Origin: Streptomyces sp. NRRL S-340
Lineage (GTDB): Bacteria > Actinomycetota > Actinomycetes > Streptomycetales > Streptomycetaceae
Direction of reading: 5' to 3'
Length of the DNA stretch: 64,000 nt
Assembly: GCF_000720185.1 (NCBI RefSeq)
Contig: NZ_JOIY01000044.1
Location: 34,408-98,407 of the forward strand
Below the pieces are notes generated by a model. The model did no database searches. It had not been told where the DNA came from and worked only from the letters and a program-made list of their open reading frames with translations. A program made the position numbers and the translations under genes. This document shows positions 17,031 to 25,385 of this stretch, one piece after another (positions within the stretch are counted from its first letter, which is position 1; each line of letters opens with the position of its first letter).

Positions 17031-17996
17031 TCACGGGCGCTGCGGGCAGGAGCGGAGGAAGTCGAGGAGGGCCGCGGTCACCTCGTCCGGGCGCTCCTGC
17101 TGGGTCCAGTGTCCGCAGCCCGCGAGTTCGACGGGCGGGCGCCGCAGACCGGGCATCCGGTCGGGAAGGCTCGCGATGAGTTCGGGCGCGCCGGGGAAGG
17201 CGGGCACGGGGTCGCGGTCGCCGTAGACGTACAGCGCCGGCGTCGTCACGACCGCGTCGGCCCACGGCGCGGTCAGTTCCCAGTTGCGGTCGAGGTTGCG
17301 GTACCAGTTGAGCGCACCGGTGAACCCCTCGGAGAAGCTCTCGGTGAGCGCGTCGAGGTCTTCCTCGGTGAGCCAGCCGGGCAGCGTCTCGGGGTCCGGC
17401 ATGGCCGCGAGCCAGCCGCGCTCCGGGTCGACGAGCGGCTGCTTCACACCGCCGGGAGCATCACCCGAGGCCGAGTAGATGAACTTCCGCAGCGCTGTGC
17501 GCGTGTCCCGCCCGAACTCGGCGTCGGCGACACCGGGGCGGTCGAAGTAGTTCCAGTAGAAGCGTCCGCCGAACGCCCTGTCCATGGCGGCCAGCGGTGG
17601 CTCCTTGCCCCGGAACGGCGGCGGCACACTCAGCCCCGCCACCCCGAGGACCATGTCCGGGCGCATCAGCGCGGTGTGCCAGGCCACCGGTGCCCCCCAG
17701 TCGTGCCCGACGACGTACGCCCTCTCCTCGCCCAGCGCCCGGACGAGCCCGACCACGTCACCGACCAGGTGCAGGATGGTGTACGCCCCGACGTCGGCGG
17801 GGTGGTCGCTGCGGCCGTAGCCGCGCTGGTCCGGGGCGACGACGCGGAACCCCGCCTCGGCCAGCGGACCGAACTGGTGGCGCCAGGAGCGCCAGGACTC
17901 GGGGAAGCCGTGCAGAAGCACGACCAGGGGGCCTTCGCCCTGCTCGGCGATGTGCAGCCGGATCCCGTTCACATGGACCACGCGGTGTTCGACCAT
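17031..17996 (-). CDS. Epoxide hydrolase-like alpha/beta hydrolase
   Basis: A 321-residue soluble epoxide hydrolase homologue. The oxyanion motif HGFPESW lies near residue 29, followed by DQRGYGRSD. The nucleophile Asp is in VVGHDWGAPVAW, a lid-domain Tyr is in NWYRNLDRNW, and the catalytic His is in GCGHWTQQERP. The acid lies in YGDRDPV. These match the alpha/beta-hydrolase triad of enzymes converting epoxides to vicinal diols, acting in the cytosol. ATG 17996 starts the protein. It is a single gene with no obvious regulator of its own. Haloalkane dehalogenase is less likely because of the HGFPESW motif and the lid tyrosine. Confidence 0.92.
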   Translation of the reverse strand: MVEHRVVHVNGIRLHIAEQGEGPLVVLLHGFPESWRSWRHQFGPLAEAGFRVVAPDQRGYGRSDHPADVGAYTILHLVGDVVGLVRALGEERAYVVGHDWGAPVAWHTALMRPDMVLGVAGLSVPPPFRGKEPPLAAMDRAFGGRFYWNYFDRPGVADAEFGRDTRTALRKFIYSASGDAPGGVKQPLVDPERGWLAAMPDPETLPGWLTEEDLDALTESFSEGFTGALNWYRNLDRNWELTAPWADAVVTTPALYVYGDRDPVPAFPGAPELIASLPDRMPGLRRPPVELAGCGHWTQQERPDEVTAALLDFLRSCPQRP

Positions 17997-18273
17997 GGGC
18001 CGAGCGTACGCGCGTCACCCGACGCAGGGGGGCGCCTTCCCGGCGGCTCGGCTCCCTTTGCGCCGCCACCGTTCAGGGCCTGTCCCGCGGATCAGGCCGC
18101 AGGGAACTCACGGCGCCCGACCGGTTCAGGTCAGCGGGGGCCGGCGTGTGCCGCCGCGAGGCGGAGGGGGAGTCGCCGCGGCGCGCCGGCGAGTCGAGGC
18201 AAGGCCGCAGGTGGGCGTGCGGGGCCCCGCGTCGGGGTCGTGTTCCGCCGGACAGGGCCCAGAGTCGGGCGCC

Positions 18274-18942
18274 ATGCGCATACTCGTCGTGCAGCACGAC
18301 CCGGACCTCGCGGAACTGATCTCCGGGTGTCTGCTCCGGATCGGCTTCGACACCGACACGGCCGCCGGCCTCGCCGACGCCGACCTCAAGTTGCGCGGGA
18401 GCGCCTGCCACGGCCTCGTGGGCGACCGGGCGCAGCCCGACGGAGACGTCCTCCGCCTGGTCGCAGCCCACCGCCGGGCCGGCTGGACCCGCCCGGTCCT
18501 GATGCTCACCGCGGTCGATTCCTCCGCCGAACGGGTGACCCTCATCGAGCAGGGCGCCGACGACCACCTGGTCAAGCCCTTCACCACCGCCGGCCTCACC
18601 TCCCGTGCGCTCGCCCTCTTCCGCGCCCCCGTGGTTGTCGGCCAGGCGTCCCGGCTGCGCTTCGGGGACCTGGAACGGACCGCGCACGACGGCCGGTTCA
18701 CCCGCGCCGGGGTGCCGCTGTCCCTGACCGTCACCGAGGAGGCGGTCCTCCGGGCCCTGATGCTGGCGAGCGGCGCGCTGGTCACCCGCGACCGGCTGGC
18801 CATGTGCTGCGCCGGCGACCGGCACCCGCCGGACTCCGACGCGGTCGACGCACTGATCGGCCGGCTCCGCCGCCGGCTCGGCCACCCGGACCCGGTCCGG
18901 AGCGTCCGCGGGATCGGCTACCGCCTGGTCGACCCCGCCTGA
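18274..18942 (+). CDS. Orphan OmpR-type response regulator with atypical acidic pocket
   Basis: A 222-residue protein with receiver and winged-helix domains. In the receiver the phospho-acceptor Asp is probably in GDRAQPDGD (about residue 52), the switch Thr in LMLTAVD and the conserved Lys in VKPFTT. The N-terminal acidic pair, normally ED or DD, reads VVQHDPD, so one magnesium ligand is His. The C-terminal Trans_reg_C domain has TVTEEAVLRALM and ends in VRSVRGIGYRL. No sensor kinase gene is adjacent, so it is an orphan. Reduced or altered phosphorylation is possible. Its TGA adjoins hairpin repeat copy B. Confidence 0.88.
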   Translation: MRILVVQHDPDLAELISGCLLRIGFDTDTAAGLADADLKLRGSACHGLVGDRAQPDGDVLRLVAAHRRAGWTRPVLMLTAVDSSAERVTLIEQGADDHLVKPFTTAGLTSRALALFRAPVVVGQASRLRFGDLERTAHDGRFTRAGVPLSLTVTEEAVLRALMLASGALVTRDRLAMCCAGDRHPPDSDAVDALIGRLRRRLGHPDPVRSVRGIGYRLVDPA

Positions 18943-19103
18943 GAACCGCGGACAGAAGCGGGTTCCGGTCAGCGGGCAGTGTCCGGTGCGTGCGATCGCG
19001 CGGCGCCGGAAGGTCCGTGCAGCGGAGCTGACAGGGCTTTCCGGCAACGCGGCGGGGGCGCGTGCCGGGCGCCGCCCGCCCGGGCCCACTTCTGGTCAGC
19101 TCT
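18942..19103. repeat. Hairpin repeat element, copy B
   Basis: About 162 bp, closely similar to copy A and in the same orientation: GGACAGAAGCGGGTTCCGGT followed by CAGCGGGC and on to CGCGTGCCGGGCGCCGCCCG. The terminal inverted repeats are less perfect than in copy A. It begins at the stop codon of the response regulator and lies between it and the convergent SDR gene. The 200 bp after it (19104-19306) show nothing recognisable. Confidence 0.82.
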
Positions 19104-19306
19104 GCGACAGCGCCCTCGGCGGACCGGCCGGGAGGCCCGGACCCGTTCCCGCGTCCGAGCGCGCGGCCGCCGGCGGAGGGGGACCGGCGACGACGGGCGC
19201 CCAGCGGCACGGGAGCCGCCCCGCACGCCGGGCTGCCGCGGCACCCGAAGCCCCGGCCCGGCCCGCACCGGGAGCCGCCTCGCACCCCGTACCGCCCCGT
19301 GCTGGA

Positions 19307-20182
19307 TCACGGGCCGGCCTGGTCGGCCCGGCCGCCGGCGCCCAGCGGCCCCGTGGTCCCGAACGGCTCGCCGGCCGTGAGGCGGGGCAGTTCGCGGCGC
19401 GCCACCCAGGTCACCACAGGCGGCATCCCGGCACGTACGAGCTGGGCCGCCCGGAGCCACCGCGGTACGTAGACGGACGGGCGGCGCCGTTCGACCGCGG
19501 TGACCAGCCGGTCCGCCACGTGCCCGGCGCCGTACACCTTGCGCGCCGGCGGCGGCATGTGGCCGCGCAGTTCCCGCAGCGCCGGGTGCCGGTCGGAGTC
19601 GCGGATCATGTCGGTGTCGGTCCAGTTGATGTACGCGATGCCGACGCCCACGCCCCGGTGGGCCACCTCCGCCCGCAGCGAGTGGGCGAACGACTCCGCC
19701 CCGGCCTTCGAAGCGCAGTACGCGCTCATCATCGGGGCGGCGCCGAGGGAGGCGAACGACGCGACCTGGAGGAAGTAGCCGCGGGTGCGGAACAGGTCCC
19801 CGAGGAACGTCCGGGCGGTGACGGCACTGCCGATGAGGTTCACCTCGACCACCCGGCGCCACACGGCGGGGTCGGAGCCGGCGAACGGGCCGCACTCGGC
19901 CACGCCCGCGTTGGCGATCACGACGGAGGGCGGGCCGAGCCGCGCGCGGACGGACTGCCCGGCCCGGGCCATCTCCCGGTCGTCCGTGACATCGACCTCC
20001 CAGTACTCGCTGATGCCGGGCAGCGACGCCTTGAGCCGCGTCAGCAGCCGCTTCTCATGCCCGAGCAGCGCCACCTTCGCTCCGCGCGCGGACAGTTCCC
20101 GGGCCGTCGCCGCGCCCAGACCACGTGCCGCTCCGGTCACCACCGCCGTCCGTCCGCGCAGGGGGTCCTCGGTGACCGGCAT
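19307..20182 (-). CDS. Short-chain dehydrogenase/reductase
   Basis: A 291-residue classical SDR: cofactor motif TGAARGLG near residue 16, strand-4 motif ANAGVA, and active-site Ser in VASFASLG followed by the Tyr-Lys pair in YCASK. It is probably NADP-linked. The C-terminal extension with YVPRWLRAAQLVRAGMP resembles the membrane-associated end of some lipid or steroid SDRs. I start at ATG 20182, preceded by GAGAGGA; the longer upstream frame is Pro/Arg-rich and unsupported. It converges with the response regulator and is divergent from the RraA-like gene. The substrate is unknown. Confidence 0.9.
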   Translation of the reverse strand: MPVTEDPLRGRTAVVTGAARGLGAATARELSARGAKVALLGHEKRLLTRLKASLPGISEYWEVDVTDDREMARAGQSVRARLGPPSVVIANAGVAECGPFAGSDPAVWRRVVEVNLIGSAVTARTFLGDLFRTRGYFLQVASFASLGAAPMMSAYCASKAGAESFAHSLRAEVAHRGVGVGIAYINWTDTDMIRDSDRHPALRELRGHMPPPARKVYGAGHVADRLVTAVERRRPSVYVPRWLRAAQLVRAGMPPVVTWVARRELPRLTAGEPFGTTGPLGAGGRADQAGP

Positions 20183-20549
20183 GGAACGGTTCCTCTCACA
20201 CGGCGGTGTCCGTCCCGCCCACCGTAAGGACGGACGGCCCCGACGGCACGCCGGCAGCCGTCGCACGGCTCGGCGCGGCGCCCCCGGCGGGCCGGGAGAC
20301 CGGCCCGGCGGATGCCCGGGCGCGGGGCGCGGGGCGTACCGTAAGGTCCCGCCACGTGGGGTTGGAGCAGGGGGGACATCGTCGCTCGGGCGGACACCGC
20401 CCCGCCCCGCCGCGTGCGCGCCGCCGCCGGCGGTCCGGCCGGTGTGGCCGCGGGCCGCGGGCGACAGCACTCGACCGCGATGACCAGCCGGCACCACCGC
20501 CTGCCGGCCGACCTGCGCGGCGGGCACACCGAGAGCGAGGAGAAGCCTG
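20183..20549. other. 367-bp divergent intergenic region, nothing recognised
   Basis: This region between the SDR and RraA-like genes must hold two promoters. No convincing -10/-35 pair, operator palindrome or conserved RNA was identified. GC content is very high throughout. A GAGGAGAAG ribosome site for the RraA-like gene lies at its right end. Confidence 0.5.
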
Positions 20550-21254
20550 ATGGACACCCGGGAACTGCAGCGCCTCTACGCGGACCTGACGACCCCTCAC
20601 GTCGCCGACGCGATCACGCGGCTCGGCCTCCCCGTGCGGCACGCCCCCGCCGGCGTACGTCCGCTGTGGACGGGCTCCCACATCGTCGGCCCCGCCCGTC
20701 CCGCCCGGCACTTCGGCAGCGTCGACGTGTTCCTGGAGGCCGTCGAGCACGCCCGCCCGGGGGACGTGCTCGTGGTCGACAACGGCGGCCGGGACGACGA
20801 GGCGTGCGTCGGCGACCTCGTCGCCCTGGAGGTCCAGCGCGCCCAGCTGGCCGGAATCGTGATCTGGGGCCTCCACCGCGACTCCCGCGAGCTGCGTGAC
20901 ATCCGCCTGCCGGTCTTCAGCCAGGGAGCGCTGCCCGTCGGCCCGCAGCGGGTCGACGCCCAGGAGCCGGACGCGCTCACCCGTGCGCGGTGCGGCCACG
21001 CCACGGTCACCGGCGAGGACGTGGTGCTCGGCGACGACGACGGAGTCCTCTTCTTCCCCGCCGACCGCGCCTCGGACATCGCCGGGACCGCCACGGCCAT
21101 CCGCGACACCGAACGGGCCCAGGCCACCCGGATGCGGCTCGGCGAGACCCTCCGCGAACAGACCCGGTTCACCGACTACCTCGCCGTCCGCGACAAGGAG
21201 GGCATCACCTTCCGCCGGCACCTGCGCGCCCTCGGCGGAGCCGTCGAGGAGTGA
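20550..21254 (+). CDS. RraA-like protein (HMG aldolase / RraA family)
   Basis: A 234-residue member of the RraA fold. Diagnostic parts are TPHVADAITRLG at the N-terminus, PGDVLVVDNGG and GDLVALEVQRAQLAGIVIWG followed by HRDSREL, which corresponds to the family's G..G.V.DG.vRD substrate and metal site with Arg and Asp retained. Family members are 4-hydroxy-4-methyl-2-oxoglutarate aldolases/oxaloacetate decarboxylases or, in proteobacteria, RNase E inhibitors; older databases call them menaquinone methyltransferases in error. ATG follows GAGGAGAAG. No pathway genes lie beside it, so the aldol substrate is unknown. Confidence 0.88.
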   Translation: MDTRELQRLYADLTTPHVADAITRLGLPVRHAPAGVRPLWTGSHIVGPARPARHFGSVDVFLEAVEHARPGDVLVVDNGGRDDEACVGDLVALEVQRAQLAGIVIWGLHRDSRELRDIRLPVFSQGALPVGPQRVDAQEPDALTRARCGHATVTGEDVVLGDDDGVLFFPADRASDIAGTATAIRDTERAQATRMRLGETLREQTRFTDYLAVRDKEGITFRRHLRALGGAVEE

Positions 21255-21393
21255 CCGGCCGGGAGACGGCGTTCCCGGCCTCCCGGAGACCGCACGGCCG
21301 CACCCTTCGGCCGCCCGCCCCGCGTGCGGACGGGTACCGGCGACCGTTCGTTCAACGCCCGTGCGCAGCGAGGGCAGTTGACCCCGCCCCTTC

Positions 21394-21410
21394 GGGCATT
21401 CATCATGCCC
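21394..21410 (+). terminator. Small stem-loop after RraA-like gene
   Basis: GGGCAT and ATGCCC form a 6-bp stem with a TCATC loop, 140 bp after the RraA-like stop and 46 bp before the next start. It is short and lacks a T-run, so terminator function is uncertain. Confidence 0.3.
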
Positions 21411-21455
21411 CAGGGCTTACTGACTCGGCGCCATTGCCACGTTTAACGTCCGGGA

Positions 21456-22916
21456 GTGAGCCTCTGGACTTCCCTCGAACCCGCCTCCGCGACCGTGGAC
21501 CCGGGTGGTACCACGACTGTGCGGCTGCGCCTGCGCAACACCGGTGACGTGGTGGACGAGTACCGCTTCGAGGCGGTGGGCGCTCTCGCACCGTGGGCCA
21601 CCGTGGAGCCGCCGTCGCTGCGGTTGTACCCGGGGACGACGGGGTCGGTAGAACTGACGTTCGCTCCGCCGCGTACGCCGGACGCGACGGCGGGGCCGAA
21701 TCCGTACGCGGTGCGGATCACGCCGACGGAGCATCCGGAGGCGACGACGGTTCCGGAGGGGAACCTCACCATCACCCCGTTCACCGAAGTACGGGCGGAG
21801 TTGATACCGCCTACGGTGAAGGGCCGCTTCCGCGGCCGTCCGCGACTGGCCGTGGACAACGTGGGCAACACGAAGCTGACGGCTTCGGTGAGCGGCAGCG
21901 ACAACGGTGATCAGTTGTCGTACGGCATACATCCGAGCAACGTGCAGATCGAACCGGGCCGTGCGGCGTTCGTGAAGACAACCCTGAAGCCGCGCAAGAT
22001 CATCTGGTTCGGGTCGGCGGAGCAGCGCCCTTACACACTTGCGGTGCAGCGGTCGGGTGTGCCGCCGCTGGACGTGGAGGGCACGTACGTGCAGCGGGGT
22101 CTCCTGCCGCGCTGGCTCGCGGTCTTCCTCAGTGTCTCCACGGCGCTGGCGATCACCCTCGTGATGCTGTGGATCTCCCACCAGCCCCGGGTCAGCACCG
22201 CCGCCACCGAAAAACTCCAGGAAGCCGGCACCAGCACGCTCCAGCCCGCTCCCGCACCGCCCCCGAAGGTGTCGGCGGCCCCGCCCTCCGACGCCGTCAC
22301 GGCACCCCCGGCCCCGGCCCCGACCCAGCAGGCGGGCGGATCCGGAGGGGGAGACGAAGGCGCGGCGGGGGGCGGTGGGTCCGAGCGGCAGCAGAAGAAG
22401 AAGGAGAGCAAGGCACCGGAGAGGACCGCGGCGACCGCCGTCCAGCAACTCGCCGCCGGGGATCCGGGCGGACGGCACATCTGCTACCGGGTCTACACGC
22501 CGGGCGACGGCTGGTCCGACGCCGTGTGCGACGGCGAAACAGCGGGCGCGGCCGGCTCGGGGATGCCGATCAAGGCCGTCAACATCGCCGTGTCCGGGAC
22601 CAAGGGCACCTCCAGCGGCGCCTTCGTCCACGACCCGGAGTCGACCAATGGCGAAGGACACTTCCCCGAGCCGTGGTCGAATGCCGTCGACGGCATCGAC
22701 AACTACGTCGGCAGCACGGAGAAGGACGCCCCGAGCATGCTGGGCTTCACCATCAACGTCGACGGCGGCAAAGGCACGGTCTGCCAGTCCTCCTACGTCC
22801 ACAACGACACCTGGCTCGGTCTGGCGTGCGACGAACCCGGGACCGGGTACGACTTCACCTACGCCGGCACCCACGACAACGCGTCGTGGATCGAAGCGGT
22901 CAAGCTCAGGGTGTGA
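21456..22916 (+). CDS. Membrane-anchored protein with N-terminal beta domains and C-terminal ChW repeats
   Basis: A 486-residue protein. Residues 1-200 are beta-rich and Ig-like (PASATVDPGGTTTVRLRLRN, LYPGTTGSVELTF), similar to COG1470-type domains. One transmembrane segment lies at about 214-234 (RWLAVFLSVSTALAITLVML). A Pro/Ala/Gly-rich linker with a charged QQKKKESKAPER patch follows. The C-terminal 150 residues contain ChW-type units, for example YRVYTPGDGWSDAVCDGE and the later TWLGLACDEPG, the clostridial hydrophobic Trp repeat also found in Streptomyces surface proteins. The C-terminal half is probably outside the cell, leaving the Ig-like part in the cytosol. GTG 21456 follows CCGGGAG. 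Codon use is less GC-biased in the first 200 codons than in neighbours. Binding or adhesion is inferred. Confidence 0.8.
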   Translation: MSLWTSLEPASATVDPGGTTTVRLRLRNTGDVVDEYRFEAVGALAPWATVEPPSLRLYPGTTGSVELTFAPPRTPDATAGPNPYAVRITPTEHPEATTVPEGNLTITPFTEVRAELIPPTVKGRFRGRPRLAVDNVGNTKLTASVSGSDNGDQLSYGIHPSNVQIEPGRAAFVKTTLKPRKIIWFGSAEQRPYTLAVQRSGVPPLDVEGTYVQRGLLPRWLAVFLSVSTALAITLVMLWISHQPRVSTAATEKLQEAGTSTLQPAPAPPPKVSAAPPSDAVTAPPAPAPTQQAGGSGGGDEGAAGGGGSERQQKKKESKAPERTAATAVQQLAAGDPGGRHICYRVYTPGDGWSDAVCDGETAGAAGSGMPIKAVNIAVSGTKGTSSGAFVHDPESTNGEGHFPEPWSNAVDGIDNYVGSTEKDAPSMLGFTINVDGGKGTVCQSSYVHNDTWLGLACDEPGTGYDFTYAGTHDNASWIEAVKLRV

Positions 22917-22919
22917 CCC

Positions 22920-22955
22920 GGACCGCCGGCGCCGAGCGTCGACCGGCGGCGGTCC
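22920..22955 (+). terminator. Stem-loop after ChW protein gene
   Basis: GGACCGCCG (22920-22928) pairs with CGGCGGTCC (22947-22955) just after the stop codon at 22916. The loop is 18 nt and itself GC-rich. There is no T-run, which is usual for Streptomyces terminators. Confidence 0.45.
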
Positions 22956-23034
22956 CTCCGGTCCGGGGTGTGAACGCCCGGCGAGGCTCGGTGGGGCTCG
23001 GTGACGCCCCGCACGGCGGGGCGAGCCGGCGCGG

Positions 23035-23390
23035 GGGACACGGTCCTCCTCGCGGCGCACAGGCTTTCGAACTGCGACGGTCGCCCTGACCTGATCGGTC
23101 GCGAGGCGTCCACCGGCAAGCTCCGGCTCCATCCCGGCAAGAAGGGGTCCCCCGGGCCACGCGTGCTGATCGGCTCCGGCGCTGGAACTCCATGAGTTCC
23201 CTCGTCGCCGTCGGGACTGGTCGGCCGACGGCCGTGCGGACCTTCTCGCGACGAGCGGCGACCGGCTGGTCCAGCACCGGGGGCTGGGCACGGGCGGCCT
23301 GCGGCGGGGCCAGTGGGACAACGCCAGTTGGCGGGGTCTGGACAGCGGCCCTTCTGACCTGCCGGACCCGTCGCCCCGTACGGGCCCGGA
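23035..23390 (+). pseudogene. Decayed FG-GAP (VCBS) repeat protein fragment
   Basis: Frame 3 reads DGRPDLIGREASTGKLRLHP followed by KKGSPGPRVLIGSG, nearly the same as a repeat in the intact secreted protein at 43978-45198. The frame then breaks. If one G is restored near 23180 and another near 23215, the text continues WNSMSSLVAVGDWSADGRAD, then LLATSGDRLVQHRG and GQWDNASWRG. The two lost bases lie in G-runs. No start or signal peptide precedes it. It is therefore the remnant of an FG-GAP beta-propeller protein, between the ChW gene and hairpin copy C. Confidence 0.75.
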
Positions 23391-23427
23391 ACCGCGGGGC
23401 CGGGCCCGTACGGGTGTGGCGGGACTC

Positions 23428-23570
23428 AGAGCTGCGAACAAAAGTGGGCCCCGGCGGGCGGTGTCCGGCACGCGCCCTCGCCGCGTTGCCGGAAGGCCCT
23501 GGCAGCTCCGCTGCAAGGACCTTCCGGCGCCTTGCGATCGCACGCACCGGACACCGCCCGCTGGCAGGGA
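23428..23570. repeat. Hairpin repeat element, copy C (inverted)
   Basis: This is the reverse complement of the element at 10542-10705 and 18942-19103. It keeps one terminal repeat (AGAGCTGCGAACA at 23428) but has lost the other. Its internal hairpin is the best of the three: GCGGGCGGTGTCCGG (23454-23468) pairs perfectly with 23547-23561, and GCCGGAAGG (23488-23496) nearly perfectly with 23520-23528. About 200 bp after it (23571-23750) contain no recognised feature. Confidence 0.8.
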
Positions 23571-23750
23571 CCTTGAAATGGGCGAAAGGCACTGGGTTCT
23601 CCTTGGATCGATCTGTTTTCTCCGCGCGTGGGGCGCGGGGCGTGGGGTGCGGTGCGTGCGGCGTGGTTGCGGTCGTCTCCGATGGCGACAGCGTTGGCGG
23701 GGAAGGGCCTGCGTGCACGTCTCCAGAGTGAGCGCTGCGGGCCGGCGCAA

Positions 23751-23771
23751 CCAGGGGATGTCATCCCCTGG
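23751..23771. promoter_or_regulatory. Perfect palindromic operator before XRE gene
   Basis: CCAGGGGATG and CATCCCCTGG are perfect inverted 10-mers around a single T, 34 bp upstream of the XRE start. The position overlaps the expected -35 region. Autoregulation is inferred, by analogy with the palindrome before the second XRE gene of this window. Confidence 0.7.
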
Positions 23772-23804
23772 GTCGCCGCCCCGGCCGCGCGCAGAATGGG
23801 GGCC

Positions 23805-24665
23805 ATGGGTTCTGCGAAATACACCGAGCTGGGGTCCTTTCTGCGGTCGCGGCGTGAACGCATCCGCCCGGCGGAGGTGGGCCTCCCCACCGGGCCCCGC
23901 CGCCGGGTGCCCGGGCTGCGGCGTGAGGAGGTCGCCCAGCTCGCCGGGGCATCGGTGGACTACTACAACGAGCTGGAACGCGGAGCGGGATCCCAGCCGT
24001 CGGAGCAGATGATCGCCGCCCTGGCCAGGGCGCTGCGGCTGAGCGCCGACGAACGCGACCATCTCTACCATCTGGCCGGTCGCCCGGTGCCGGTGCACGG
24101 CGGGGCCGCCTCCCACGTCCACCCCGGCATGTCCGACCTGCTCCAGCGCCTGACCTCGACACCGGCGCAGGTCATCACCGACCTGCACGTCACCCTGGTG
24201 CAGAACCCGCTCGCGGTGGCCCTGCTCGGGGACCAGTCCGGCTTCCGCGGCGCCCGGGCCAGTTTCGTCCACCGCTGGTTCACCGAGCCCGGAGCCCGGC
24301 AGCTCTATCCCGAAGCCGACCACGACGCCCAGTCCCGCGCCTTCGTCGCCGATCTGCGGGCGGCGGCCGCACGGCGGGACGCGAAGGACGCCGAGGCCTC
24401 CTCGATGATCAGCACGCTGCTCGACACCTCCTCCGAGTTCGCCGCCCTCTGGGCCGGCCATGAAGTGGCGTTCCGGCGGGACGACCGCAAGCGCCTCAAC
24501 CACCCGGCGATCGGTCTGATCGAGGTCAACTGTCTCAGTCTGTTCAGTGAGGACGGCCGGCAACGACTGCTCTGGTTCACCCCCGCGGTCGGCACGGACA
24601 GCGCCGGCCTGCTCGACCTGCTCACGGTCATCGGCACCCAGGACATCGTCGACTCGGCCCGCTGA
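23805..24665 (+). CDS. XRE family regulator with MmyB-like ligand domain
   Basis: A 286-residue protein. The N-terminal helix-turn-helix of XRE type spans residues 8-80, with the family hallmark GPRRRVPGLRREEVAQLAG and VDYYNELERG. The C-terminal MmyB-like ligand-binding domain includes NPLAVALLGD and RWFTEPGARQLYP, and ends in LLWFTPAVGTDSAGLLDLL. In Streptomyces such regulators usually sit divergent to a short-chain dehydrogenase or exporter they repress. Here the upstream side holds only repeat DNA and a pseudogene, so the partner seems lost. ATG 23805 is chosen; an in-frame ATG three codons earlier is possible. A perfect 10-1-10 palindrome precedes it. Confidence 0.92.
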   Translation: MGSAKYTELGSFLRSRRERIRPAEVGLPTGPRRRVPGLRREEVAQLAGASVDYYNELERGAGSQPSEQMIAALARALRLSADERDHLYHLAGRPVPVHGGAASHVHPGMSDLLQRLTSTPAQVITDLHVTLVQNPLAVALLGDQSGFRGARASFVHRWFTEPGARQLYPEADHDAQSRAFVADLRAAAARRDAKDAEASSMISTLLDTSSEFAALWAGHEVAFRRDDRKRLNHPAIGLIEVNCLSLFSEDGRQRLLWFTPAVGTDSAGLLDLLTVIGTQDIVDSAR

Positions 24666-24766
24666 AGGGCGCGGTGCGTGCCGCGGGCGCGACGCGTCAC
24701 CGTGCCCTCGCCGCCGCGGAGGGCCGCCCGCCGTGTCCTGGCCGGCAGCACCCGTAGGCTTCCCGC

Positions 24767-25132
24767 ATGACCGACGAGAGCGAGCGTGCCGTGCAGGCGG
24801 CCGTCGAGGGGGAGATGCGGCTCCTCGACCCCGTGGTGCGCGCTTCCCCGGACCGGGTCCTGGCGCTTCTGGACCCGGAGTTCACCGAGATCGGAGCTTC
24901 CGGGCGCCGCTGGGACGTGGAGTCGATCCTCACGGTGACCAGTGGCGGCTCGGTGTCCGCGGAGTCTCCCGTCGAGGTCAGCGAGGTGTCCGGGGTCGTC
25001 CTCGCTCCGGGCGTCGTGCACCTGACGTACTTCGCCGACCACCAGGGCCGTCGGGCATGGCGCAGCTCTCTGTGGCGTCTGACCAGGACGGGCTGGCGGC
25101 TGTACTTCCACCAGGGCACCTTGACCGGTTGA
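24767..25132 (+). CDS. NTF2-like protein, DUF4440 family
   Basis: A 121-residue protein with the cystatin-like NTF2 fold signature of DUF4440: an N-terminal helix (EGEMRLLDPVVRASPDRVLA), then LLDPEFTEIGASGRRWD, a beta-sheet, and the C-terminal LWRLTRTGWRLYFHQGT. Homologues are small ketosteroid isomerase-like proteins of mostly unknown function. ATG 24767 lies 6 nt after a TAGGCT hexamer, so the message is probably leaderless. It follows the XRE gene by 101 bp and could be regulated by it, but has its own promoter. Confidence 0.87.
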   Translation: MTDESERAVQAAVEGEMRLLDPVVRASPDRVLALLDPEFTEIGASGRRWDVESILTVTSGGSVSAESPVEVSEVSGVVLAPGVVHLTYFADHQGRRAWRSSLWRLTRTGWRLYFHQGTLTG

Positions 25133-25385
25133 ACGGGGGCCGCGCACCTGCCGGTGCGACGATCTCGCGGCGCCAGGTCCAAGACCTCGTCGACCTCCTG
25201 CCGGCTCGTCCTGCGCGCGATGCGCGGCGGGGGGCGGCTCCGGCGGGGGACTTCCCCCCGGTGCCGGACGCCGCCGTGCTTCACCCGCCCTCCATCGTCC
25301 CTCCAGGGCGTACGGCCATGGTGGTCCAGGACAGCCGTACCCCTGTCCGCACGGGATGACGAACCACAAGGGAGGGCCTCCTGCC

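Noticed and set aside
21417..24563. Minus-strand open frame of 1048 codons across three plus-strand genes
   Set aside because: Composition is non-protein-like and it crosses the ChW gene, a pseudogene, the repeat and the XRE gene.
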